A stretch of 44,051 bases of DNA, taken from positions 1-44,051 of the forward strand of contig JBFMHA010000022.1 in the NCBI GenBank assembly GCA_040753075.1. Direction: 5' to 3'. Of this stretch, positions 24,024 to 31,202 are shown piece after piece. This DNA comes from UBA6814 sp040753075. GTDB taxonomy: Bacteria > Desulfobacterota > Desulfovibrionia > Desulfovibrionales > Desulfovibrionaceae. Under the pieces are notes generated by a model. It was given only the letters and a program-made list of their open reading frames with translations. It was not told where the DNA came from and ran no database searches. How positions within the stretch are numbered: the first letter of the stretch is position 1; every line of letters starts with the position of its first letter. A program made the position numbers and the translations under genes.

Positions 24024-24752
24024 TCAGTTCTTCCGGGACTCGCCGCCCACCACCTCTTCGAACCAGAGCCGGTGGTGGCGCCGGGCGTAGTCCTCGGGCA
24101 CCGTGCCGGTGAACATGGAAAGCAGGCCGGGCCGCTCCTCGCGCGCCACCGCGGCCATGTACACGTGGACCAGGAGCCCGGCGAAGACCAGGCCGGCGCA
24201 CAGGTAGTGGACCAGGATGGACCAGCTCACCAGGAGGTGGGCCCCCGGTCCCGGGACCAGGTGCGAGGCCATCATCGCCGCGCCGGACAGGGCCAGGCCC
24301 GCGCCTCCGGCCACCGCGGCCTGGGCGAAGGCCTTCTGGCCCATGTTGTAGAAGCCCTGGGGCGGCAGGGCCGGGTCCAGGCCCAGCCGGCGCAGCGCCG
24401 CGTCGCCGAGGGTCATCTGCACCGGCTTCTTCGCCAGCCAGGGGATGTCCAGGGCCGGGTTGACCCGGAACACCTCGCGCAGGAAGAAGCTCGCGCCGCG
24501 GCGGTTGAAGGCCAGGTAGGCCACGAAGCCCAGGACCCAGGCCACGCCCGCGATCTCGTGGGCCAGGAGCAGGTTGCCGCCGCCCCCGAAGATCCCGCGC
24601 CACAGGTCGGGCCACCACTGGCCCAGGGGATTGATGTCCGGGTTGTCGATGAGGGCCAGGCCGGTGGCGGTGAGAAACAGCCACAGCACGGCGTTGAACC
24701 AGTGGATGAAGATGTCCCAGCGGCTGTGCCGGACGAAGGTCCTAGTCGACAT
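24024..24752 (-). CDS. Membrane cytochrome b subunit (FdnI/PhsC type)
   Basis: A 242-residue protein with four predicted membrane helices and conserved His residues for two b haems: HSRWDIFIHWFNAVLWLFL (helix 1), LLLAHEIAGVAWVLGFVAYL (helix 2) and SWSILVHYLCAGLVFAGLLVHVYM (helix 4). This is the pattern of formate-dehydrogenase gamma and thiosulfate reductase cytochrome b subunits. It should connect the quinone pool with the ferredoxin subunit. Its start overlaps the end of the ferredoxin gene by 11 nt, so the two are translationally coupled. Confidence 0.88.
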   Translation of the reverse strand: MSTRTFVRHSRWDIFIHWFNAVLWLFLTATGLALIDNPDINPLGQWWPDLWRGIFGGGGNLLLAHEIAGVAWVLGFVAYLAFNRRGASFFLREVFRVNPALDIPWLAKKPVQMTLGDAALRRLGLDPALPPQGFYNMGQKAFAQAAVAGGAGLALSGAAMMASHLVPGPGAHLLVSWSILVHYLCAGLVFAGLLVHVYMAAVAREERPGLLSMFTGTVPEDYARRHHRLWFEEVVGGESRKN

Positions 24753-25476
24753 GGGCGTCCTCCTTGCTCTCCTCCGCGCCGTCCTTCGCGCCCGCGGCGA
24801 GCTGCCGGCCGAGCATGGCCAGCACGCCCAGGCCGGTGAGCCCCACCAGCCCGCGCAGCACCGGGGTGACGCCGGCCATGAGGCCCATGGCCGAAGGCGT
24901 CCGGGCTTCCGCGGGCCAATCCAGGGGCGCGGTGGCGGCCAGATAGAACATGTTGGGCTTGGTGTCGGTCCGGCGGTTCGCCACCTGCGCCAGCCGGCCC
25001 TGGTGCTCGCGGAAGAGGCGGCCGGCCTCGCTCTCGGGATCGGCGATGTCGCCGAAGACCCGGGCCTTGGTGGGGCAGGTGTCCACGCAGGCCGGCTGCA
25101 GGCCCTGGGCCCGGCGGCCGGCGCAGTAATCGCACTTGTCCGCCACCTTGAGTTCGGGATGCCGGTAGCGCGCGCCGTAGGGACAGGCCGGGATGCAGTT
25201 GCCGCAGCCGATGCACAGGGAGCGGTCGATCTTCACCGCGCCGTCGGCCGGGTCCCGGTAGGTCGCGCCGGTGGGGCAGGCCTGCACGCAGGTGGGTTCG
25301 GCGCAGTGCATGCAGCCCCCGGGCTGGAAGTGCATCCGGCCCTGGACCGACCCGGACTTGACCCAGTTGCGCCAGGCGCCATCGGGCACGGCGTTGGCGA
25401 CCTTGCAGGACAGCATGCAGGCCTTGCAGTCGATGCACCTGGACGAATCCACCAGCATGGCGAGTTGGGTCTTCAT
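24742..25476 (-). CDS. Four-cluster ferredoxin subunit of the molybdoenzyme, with C-terminal membrane anchor
   Basis: A 244-residue electron-transfer subunit of the DmsB/PhsB/FdnH class. Four Cys groups are visible: CIDCKACMLSCK, CMHCAEPTCVQACP, CIGCGNCIPACP and CDYCAGRRAQGLQPACVDTCP, enough for four [4Fe-4S] clusters. A C-terminal helix (about residues 205-228, GLMAGVTPVLRGLVGLTGLGVLAML) anchors it as in FdnH. Its ATG overlaps the stop of the catalytic gene (4 nt). It passes electrons between the periplasmic molybdopterin subunit and the cytochrome b. Confidence 0.92.
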   Translation of the reverse strand: MKTQLAMLVDSSRCIDCKACMLSCKVANAVPDGAWRNWVKSGSVQGRMHFQPGGCMHCAEPTCVQACPTGATYRDPADGAVKIDRSLCIGCGNCIPACPYGARYRHPELKVADKCDYCAGRRAQGLQPACVDTCPTKARVFGDIADPESEAGRLFREHQGRLAQVANRRTDTKPNMFYLAATAPLDWPAEARTPSAMGLMAGVTPVLRGLVGLTGLGVLAMLGRQLAAGAKDGAEESKEDAHVD

Positions 25477-27689
25477 GACCTGGCCTCCTTGCCGCTCCCG
25501 GCGCGGGTCACGGTGACGAAGGTCTCGTGCAGGGCCGCGTTGCCGGTCAGGGCGTCGGCGCGGCTCTCCAGTATCTCGGCCAGGCAGGCCCCCCGGCCCT
25601 TGATCAGGGACAGGCCGCCGGACAGGGCTCCGAAGCCGGTGAGCATGTAGACCGTGTCCTCGCGGATGTCCGCGGTGAGCTCCGCGGCCAGTTCGCCCCG
25701 TCCCGCGGGGCTTTCCACCACCACCCGGTCCCCGGGGCGGATCCCCAGGAGGGAGGCCGCGGCGGGGTGGATCCAGAGGGTGTTCTCCGGGACCAGCGCG
25801 TGCAGCAGGGCGTTGTTCTGGGAGCTGGAGTGGGTCACCAGGGCGTTGCGGCCCACCACCATGCGCAGGGCCCTTTCCGGCCCCTGGGCCGGGGGCGTGT
25901 AGACCGGCAGGGGATCCAGGCCCAGCTCGGCGTAGCGCTGGTTGTAGATCTCGATCTTCTGGCTGCGGGTCTTGTGGGCCCGGCCCTCGTAGATGCCGTA
26001 GACCTTGCTCGGGTTGTAGTAGACTCCGTCCTGGTCCAGGGCGCGGCCGGCGTCGGGCAGGCCCTTGAGCTGCTCGGCGCGGTACTGCTCCACGGTGAAC
26101 TCGAAGAACTCGCCCAGGTCCAGCCGCCGGGCCAGGCCCTGGACGATGTCGAACACCGGCCGGGATTCGTACAGGGCCGGGACCACGGGATCGCGCTGCA
26201 CCACGCAGGCGCAGGCCGAGGAGCCCTGCAGGCCGCTGGCCGGGTCCGTCCGCTCCAGGTAGCTGGGCGCGGGCAGCACCAGGTCGGCCATCCAGGCGGT
26301 GTCGCTCATGGCGATGTCCACGCAGACCACGAAATCCATGGCCTGCATCATGCGCACGGTCCGCCTCCGGTCCGGCGCGGTCTGCATCGGGTTGGTCTTG
26401 TAGATGAACCAGCCCTTGACCGGGTACGGCTCGCCGGAGAGCACCGCGTCGCGCATGTGCACGAAGGAGCCCTCCTCCTCGAACATGATGGGCGAACGCC
26501 CGGCGTCGGCCCGCTCGAACGGGTTGTCGTCATACCAGGGCGCGGTGTAGGGGAAGGCCCCCTTGAGCCCCACCTGGCGCGCGGCCAGGAGCCCGCCCGG
26601 CCGGTCCCAGTTGCCCAGGAGCGCGTTGACGATGGCGAAGCTGCGCCGGATCTGGGTGGAGTCCTGGTAGTCCGAGCTGCGCCGACCGGGGTAGACCATG
26701 GCCTGGGGCGCGGCCGCGGCCAGCTCCCGGGCGATGCGGGCGATGTCCGCGGCGGGGATGCCGCACTCGGCCGCGGCCCACTCCGGGGTCTTGTCCGCCA
26801 CGTGGGCGGCGAGCTGCTCCAGGCCGTACGTCTTCTCCGCCATCCAGGCCGCGTCGTAGAGCTTCTCGTTCACGATGACGTGGGCCAGGGCCAGCATGAA
26901 GGCCATGTCCGCGCCCGGCTTGATGGCCCACCACTCGTGGGCCAGGCCCGCGGTCTTGGTGCGGCGCGGGTCCAGCACCACCAGCTTGAGCCCGTTCCGC
27001 ATGGCGGTCATGAGGTCCATGCTGTCCGGAGTCACCAGGGCCTCGAAGCGGTTGGCCCCGGCCATGACCACGTACTTGGAGTGGAGCACGTCCGGGAAGG
27101 GCACCTCGCCGAAGGTGTCCAGGAAGCCGCGGTTGTTGGACACCAGGCACAGGGACTCGTGGGAGGTGACGTTGAAGGACCCGTACACCTCGGCCAGGCG
27201 GTGCACGAAGCCGGACTGCATGTCCGCGCCGGCGGTGAAGAGCATGCCGCAGCGGGTGTGCTTCTCGCCGATCTCCTTCATGCGGGCCGCGGCCAGGTCC
27301 AGGGCCTCGTCCCAGGAGATGCGCCTCCACTTGCCCTCGCCCCGCTCCCCCTGGCGCAGCAGGGGGTAGCGCAGGCGGTCCGGGTCGTAGAGCTGGCGCA
27401 GGCCGGCGTTGCCGCGGGCGCAGAGCATGCCCCGGGACTTGAGGAACTTGGGGTTGGGGTCGAGCTTGACCACCCTGTCCCCGCGCACCCGGGCGATGAG
27501 GCCGCACTTGTTGAAACACATGTCGCAGACCGAATAGGCCGAGCGGTCGTAGGGCGCGCCCGACTCCGCAGCGCGGGCCGCGGCCGGGGCCGCCGGGGCC
27601 AGGGACCCCAGCAGGGCCCCGGTCCCGGCGACCGCGGCGGCCTTGAGGAAGCCGCGGCGGGTCAGGCGTACGTCAGGGGTGGTGGCCAT
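25473..27689 (-). CDS. Tat-exported molybdopterin oxidoreductase, thiosulfate/polysulfide reductase type
   Basis: 738 residues from ATG 27689 (ggagaga upstream). A twin-arginine signal (LTRRGFLKAAAVAGTGALLG) directs folded export. An N-terminal [4Fe-4S] motif follows: Cys55, Cys58, Cys62 and Cys90 (VCDMCFNKCG, MLCARG). Bis-MGD binding regions include VLDPRRTKTAGLAHEWWAIKPGAD. The predicted Mo ligand is Cys181 in NVTSHESLC, placed as in PsrA/PhsA. The rhodaneses and TorD-like chaperone favour a sulfur substrate (thiosulfate, polysulfide or tetrathionate); the exact substrate and direction are unknown. Confidence 0.9.
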   Translation of the reverse strand: MATTPDVRLTRRGFLKAAAVAGTGALLGSLAPAAPAAARAAESGAPYDRSAYSVCDMCFNKCGLIARVRGDRVVKLDPNPKFLKSRGMLCARGNAGLRQLYDPDRLRYPLLRQGERGEGKWRRISWDEALDLAAARMKEIGEKHTRCGMLFTAGADMQSGFVHRLAEVYGSFNVTSHESLCLVSNNRGFLDTFGEVPFPDVLHSKYVVMAGANRFEALVTPDSMDLMTAMRNGLKLVVLDPRRTKTAGLAHEWWAIKPGADMAFMLALAHVIVNEKLYDAAWMAEKTYGLEQLAAHVADKTPEWAAAECGIPAADIARIARELAAAAPQAMVYPGRRSSDYQDSTQIRRSFAIVNALLGNWDRPGGLLAARQVGLKGAFPYTAPWYDDNPFERADAGRSPIMFEEEGSFVHMRDAVLSGEPYPVKGWFIYKTNPMQTAPDRRRTVRMMQAMDFVVCVDIAMSDTAWMADLVLPAPSYLERTDPASGLQGSSACACVVQRDPVVPALYESRPVFDIVQGLARRLDLGEFFEFTVEQYRAEQLKGLPDAGRALDQDGVYYNPSKVYGIYEGRAHKTRSQKIEIYNQRYAELGLDPLPVYTPPAQGPERALRMVVGRNALVTHSSSQNNALLHALVPENTLWIHPAAASLLGIRPGDRVVVESPAGRGELAAELTADIREDTVYMLTGFGALSGGLSLIKGRGACLAEILESRADALTGNAALHETFVTVTRAGSGKEARS

Positions 27690-27712
27690 GGCTCTCTCCA
27701 GGCTGAAGTTCC

Positions 27713-28042
27713 TTAGCTGCACTTGGCCGGGGTCGGGGAGTCCTTTGCGTACTCGTGCATGTAGGAGAAGATGTCCTTGCGGTCCTCGTCCGAGAGGCCG
27801 CCCCATTCGCCCTGGCAGGGCAGGGACTTCCAGTTGGCGAAGGCCTTGGCCCACTGGGCCTGGGTCAGGGAGCTGGGGGAGAGATCGCTCTTGCCGCCCT
27901 CGGGGCTGTGGCAGGAGCGGCAGCTCTTGCGGAACAGGTACTTGCCCTTGCGGGCGTTGCCCTTCTCCTCGGCCAGGGCCGCGCCGACGATGGCGGCGGA
28001 CAGGAAGACGGCGGCCAGCACGGCCAGAACGGTGCGCTGCAT
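27713..28042 (-). CDS. Small exported monohaem cytochrome c
   Basis: A 109-residue protein with a signal peptide (LAVLAAVFLSAAIVGAALA) and one haem motif CRSCH (in KYLFRKSCRSCHSPEGG). No Met sixth ligand is obvious in the classical place, although YMHEYAKDSP near the end offers Met and His. Two further Cys (LPCQGEWGG and the terminal KCS) could form a disulfide. It is the first gene of the molybdoenzyme operon, 23 nt before the catalytic gene, and could exchange electrons with the periplasmic enzyme or the cytochrome c3 pool. Confidence 0.85.
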   Translation of the reverse strand: MQRTVLAVLAAVFLSAAIVGAALAEEKGNARKGKYLFRKSCRSCHSPEGGKSDLSPSSLTQAQWAKAFANWKSLPCQGEWGGLSDEDRKDIFSYMHEYAKDSPTPAKCS

Positions 28043-28129
28043 GGGAAGACTCCTTGCGGTATGGTTTGTCGGGGATGGACGCCCGGCCCTCCCTTCAGGA
28101 CCCGGCGCCGGCCTCTCGTCCTTCCTTGA

Positions 28130-28143
28130 GCAGGATGCGTGCC
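28130..28143 (-). promoter_or_regulatory. Sigma-54 (-24/-12) promoter of the molybdoenzyme operon
   Basis: On the minus strand the sequence CGGCACGCATCCTGCTC matches the sigma-54 consensus, with GG and GC exactly ten bases apart (GGCACGCATCCTGC). Transcription would start near 28118, leaving about 75 nt before the cytochrome c start codon. The divergent neighbouring gene encodes a sigma-54 activator. Confidence 0.7.
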
Positions 28144-28230
28144 GGGCGCGCCTGTTGCGACAACTATCTGGAATACCATCGCATTCTCGCGACTGCCCGC
28201 CCCCTTGCCCAAAGCCGGAAGAGTGCGTAT

Positions 28231-28269
28231 TTCAACAGGTGTCTAGTCACTTGTTCAACAGGTGTTGAA
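28231..28269. promoter_or_regulatory. Dyad enhancer sites for the sigma-54 activator
   Basis: ttcaacaggtgttgaa (28254-28269) is a perfect 7-2-7 inverted repeat ending at the activator's ATG. A second copy, ttcaacaggtgt (28231-28242), is identical over 12 bases and starts 23 bp upstream, about two helical turns. Both lie 110-150 bp upstream of the predicted sigma-54 start, the normal range for enhancer-binding proteins. The proximal site overlaps the activator's own start, suggesting autoregulation. Confidence 0.65.
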
Positions 28270-29652
28270 ATGCATCAGAGCATGATCCCGCAGTATCTCG
28301 AGGAAATCGTCCACACCATGAACGACGGCCTGCTGGTGGTGGGACCCGACGGCCGCATCACCATGGTCAACGACGCCCTGCTCCGGCTCACCGGCTTCGC
28401 CCGGGAGGAGCTCCTGGACAAGCCCTGCACGGTGCTCAACTGCGACGTGTGCAAGATCTCCCGCAAGGAGGGGAAGGAGCACTGGTGCCGCCTGTTCGAC
28501 ACCAAGGCCGAGCACCGCAAGCGCTGCACCATCCAGCGCAAGGACGGGACCCTGGTTCCGGTGCTCAAGAACGCCTCGCTGCTCACCGAGGGCGGGCGGG
28601 TCCTGGCCGGGGTGGAGACCCTCACCGACATCTCCGAACTGGACGAGCGGGAGCGGCGCATCGAGGGACTCTCCCGCCTGCTGGAGGACGGGTTCCACGG
28701 CATGGTGGGCCGGGCCCCGGCCATGGAGCGGCTTTACGGCATCCTGGAGAAGGCCGCGGCCAGCGACGCGCCGGTGATCATCCACGGCGAGTCGGGCGCG
28801 GGCAAGGAGCTGGCGGCCAACGCCATCCACGAACTGGGGCCCCGGCGGGAGAAGCCCTTCATCCAGTTCAACTGCGCGGCGCTCAACGAGTCCCTCCTGG
28901 AGAGCGAGCTCTTCGGCCACGTGAAGGGCGCCTTCACCGGGGCCATATCCCACCGCCAGGGCCGGTTCGAGGCCGCGCACGGCGGGGACATCTTCCTGGA
29001 CGAGATCGGCGACGTGCCCCCGGCCACCCAGGTCAAGCTCCTGCGGGCGCTGGAGACCGGGCTCGTGGAGCGGGTGGGCGAGAACCGCTCCATCGAGGTC
29101 AACGTGCGGGTCATCACCGCCACCAACCGCGACCTGGAGGCCATGGTGGCCCAGGGCTCCTTCCGCTCGGACCTCTTCTTCCGCATCAACGTGATCCCGA
29201 TCCACATCCCGCCCCTGCGGGAGCGGCGGGAGGACATCCCGCTCCTGGTGGAGACCTTCCTCGCCCGCATCCGGGAGAAGACCGGCAAGCCCATCTCCGG
29301 CCTGTCCGCCGAGGCCATGCGCCGGTTCATGGAGCACCCCTGGCCGGGCAACGTGCGGGAGCTCAAGAGCGCCCTGGAGTACGGCTGCGTCATCGCCGAC
29401 CACGGGCGCATCGGACCCGAGCACCTGCCCATGCAGTTCGTCGGCCGCGCCGCCGCCTGCCCGCCCGATCCCCGGCCGCAGGCCGCGCCGTCGGCCCCGG
29501 CCCGCGGCCCGCGCGAGGAGCTCCGGGACGCCCTGCGCCAGGCCGGCGGCAACAAGTCCGAGGCCGCCCGCCTGCTGGGAGTCAACCGCGGCACCATCCT
29601 GAACCGCATGCGCAAGTTCGGGGTGGACGTGAAGACGGTCATCGGCGGCTGA
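28270..29652 (+). CDS. Sigma-54-dependent activator with Cys-rich PAS domain
   Basis: 460 residues from ATG 28270. An N-terminal PAS domain (about residues 10-120) holds a cysteine cluster: Cys53, Cys58, Cys61, Cys73 and Cys86 (LNCDVC, HWCRLF, KRC). An AAA+ domain follows (about 145-385) with Walker A GESGAGKE, the sigma-54 contact loop GAFTGA, and Walker B GGDIFLDEIGD. A C-terminal Fis-type helix-turn-helix reads GGNKSEAARLLGVNRGTILNRM. It should activate the divergent molybdoenzyme operon. The PAS cysteines could sense redox or sulfur compounds or bind a cluster; that is inference. Confidence 0.92.
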   Translation: MHQSMIPQYLEEIVHTMNDGLLVVGPDGRITMVNDALLRLTGFAREELLDKPCTVLNCDVCKISRKEGKEHWCRLFDTKAEHRKRCTIQRKDGTLVPVLKNASLLTEGGRVLAGVETLTDISELDERERRIEGLSRLLEDGFHGMVGRAPAMERLYGILEKAAASDAPVIIHGESGAGKELAANAIHELGPRREKPFIQFNCAALNESLLESELFGHVKGAFTGAISHRQGRFEAAHGGDIFLDEIGDVPPATQVKLLRALETGLVERVGENRSIEVNVRVITATNRDLEAMVAQGSFRSDLFFRINVIPIHIPPLRERREDIPLLVETFLARIREKTGKPISGLSAEAMRRFMEHPWPGNVRELKSALEYGCVIADHGRIGPEHLPMQFVGRAAACPPDPRPQAAPSAPARGPREELRDALRQAGGNKSEAARLLGVNRGTILNRMRKFGVDVKTVIGG

Positions 29653-29697
29653 GCCGAGCCTTGCCCTGCCGCCGCGGAAGGGGTAGTTGCCCGGGCC

Positions 29698-31173
29698 ATG
29701 GCCGATCCCGAGATTCTCCTCTCCCTGTCCGGCTGCGACGTGCGCCTGGGCCGGGCCACGGTCCTGTCCGGCGTGGACCTCGGCCTGCGGGCCGGCGAGC
29801 ACCTGGCGGTGCTGGGCGGCAACGGGGCGGGGAAGAGCACGCTCCTGCGCCTGCTCCTGGGCGAGGTCCACCCGGCCCAGTCCGCGGACCCCGCCACCGG
29901 ACGGATCCTGGCCGGCCGGCGCGCGGTGCGGCCCGCGGCCCGGCCCATCCTGCTGGTGTCCGCGGAGCAGCAGGACGCCTACCTCCGGCGCGGGGCGGAC
30001 CTCACCGGCCTGGAGGTGGCCTGCACCGGCCCCCTGGGCGTGTTCCTGCCCTACCGCGACTTCACCGAGTCCGAGCTGGCCGCGGGCCGGGAGGCCCTGG
30101 AGGCCGCCGCGGCCGGCCACCTGGCCGGACGGTCCGCAGCGGCCATGTCCCGGGGCGAACTGCGCCGGCTGCTGGTGGCGCGGGCCCTGGCCGCCCGGCC
30201 CGGGGTCCTGCTCCTGGACGAGGCCCTGGACGGACTGGACCGGGCCTCCCGCTCCGACGTGCTGGCCGCCCTGGAGGCCGCGGCCCGCGCCGGGACCACC
30301 CTGGCGGTCTCCGCCCACCGCGCCGCGGACCTGCCCCCCTGCGTGGCCGAGGCCGTGCTCCTGGAGCAGGGCCGGATCATCGCCCGGGGCGCGCCGCTCC
30401 AACTCCTGCCCCAGGCCCCGGACGCCCCCGCCGAGGCCTCCGCCCCCCGGCGGCCCGCCGGACCTCCCCCGGCCTTCCTGGCCCGGATGGAGCGGGCCTG
30501 CGTGGTCCGCGGCGGCCGCACCGTGCTGGAGGACCTGGACTGGACCATCGAGCCGGGCCAGGCCTGGGCCGTGCTCGGGGACAACGGCGCGGGCAAGAGC
30601 ACGCTCATCTCCCTGCTTACCGCCGAACTCTGGCCCCAGCCCGGGGGCCGGGTGTCCTGGTTCGGCCGCACCGGCCCGCGCGACGTGTGGGAGGTGCGCC
30701 GGGACCTGGGGCTGATCTCGCCCGAACTGCAGGCCGGCTATGCCTACGACGCGCCCGCCCTGGACCTGGTGCTCTCGGGCTTCTCCTGGAGCATGGGCCT
30801 CTACGGCGAGCCCACCCCGGAGCAGGCCGCGGCCGGCCGCCGGGCCATGCTCCGGGCCGGGCTGGCCGGGCTGGAGGAGCGGCCCATCCGCTCCCTGTCC
30901 TACGGGCAACTCCGCCGCCTCCTGGTGGCCAGGGCCCTGGCGCACGAGCCCCGGCTCCTGCTCCTGGACGAGGCGGCCTCGGGCCTGGACGCCCCGGCCC
31001 GGGCCGGCCTCCTGGACACCCTGGACCGGCTCTTCGCCGCAGGGACCGGCCTGGTCTGCGTGGCCCACCGACCCGACGACCTGCCCTCCTGCCTGACCCA
31101 CGCCCTGGTGCTGGAGGCCGGCCGCGCCGCCTACCGCGGCCCCGTCGCCGGCCTTCCCGGCCGGTGGCGCTGA
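29698..31173 (+). CDS. Tandem ABC ATPase, ModF-like
   Basis: A 491-residue protein with two complete ATP-binding cassettes in one chain and no membrane domain. Walker A motifs are GGNGAGKST (first half) and GDNGAGKST (second half). Walker B motifs are VLLLDEALDG and LLLLDEAASG. The signature motifs are degenerate (MSRGELRR and LSYGQLRR instead of LSGGQ). This architecture matches ModF/PhrA proteins, associated with molybdate uptake or handling in some bacteria. It begins 46 nt after the sigma-54 activator gene and may support molybdenum supply for the adjacent enzyme, but no permease or binding protein is present here. Confidence 0.8.
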   Translation: MADPEILLSLSGCDVRLGRATVLSGVDLGLRAGEHLAVLGGNGAGKSTLLRLLLGEVHPAQSADPATGRILAGRRAVRPAARPILLVSAEQQDAYLRRGADLTGLEVACTGPLGVFLPYRDFTESELAAGREALEAAAAGHLAGRSAAAMSRGELRRLLVARALAARPGVLLLDEALDGLDRASRSDVLAALEAAARAGTTLAVSAHRAADLPPCVAEAVLLEQGRIIARGAPLQLLPQAPDAPAEASAPRRPAGPPPAFLARMERACVVRGGRTVLEDLDWTIEPGQAWAVLGDNGAGKSTLISLLTAELWPQPGGRVSWFGRTGPRDVWEVRRDLGLISPELQAGYAYDAPALDLVLSGFSWSMGLYGEPTPEQAAAGRRAMLRAGLAGLEERPIRSLSYGQLRRLLVARALAHEPRLLLLDEAASGLDAPARAGLLDTLDRLFAAGTGLVCVAHRPDDLPSCLTHALVLEAGRAAYRGPVAGLPGRWR

Positions 31174-31202
31174 GCCGCCGGGTCTGCTACAGGAAAGCCT
31201 CC

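Noticed and set aside
25473..27689. Catalytic subunit as formate dehydrogenase
   Set aside because: The cytochrome b resembles FdnI, but the Mo-ligand region NVTSHESLC lacks the Sec/Cys-His arrangement of formate dehydrogenases, and the rhodaneses favour a sulfur substrate. Not excluded with certainty.
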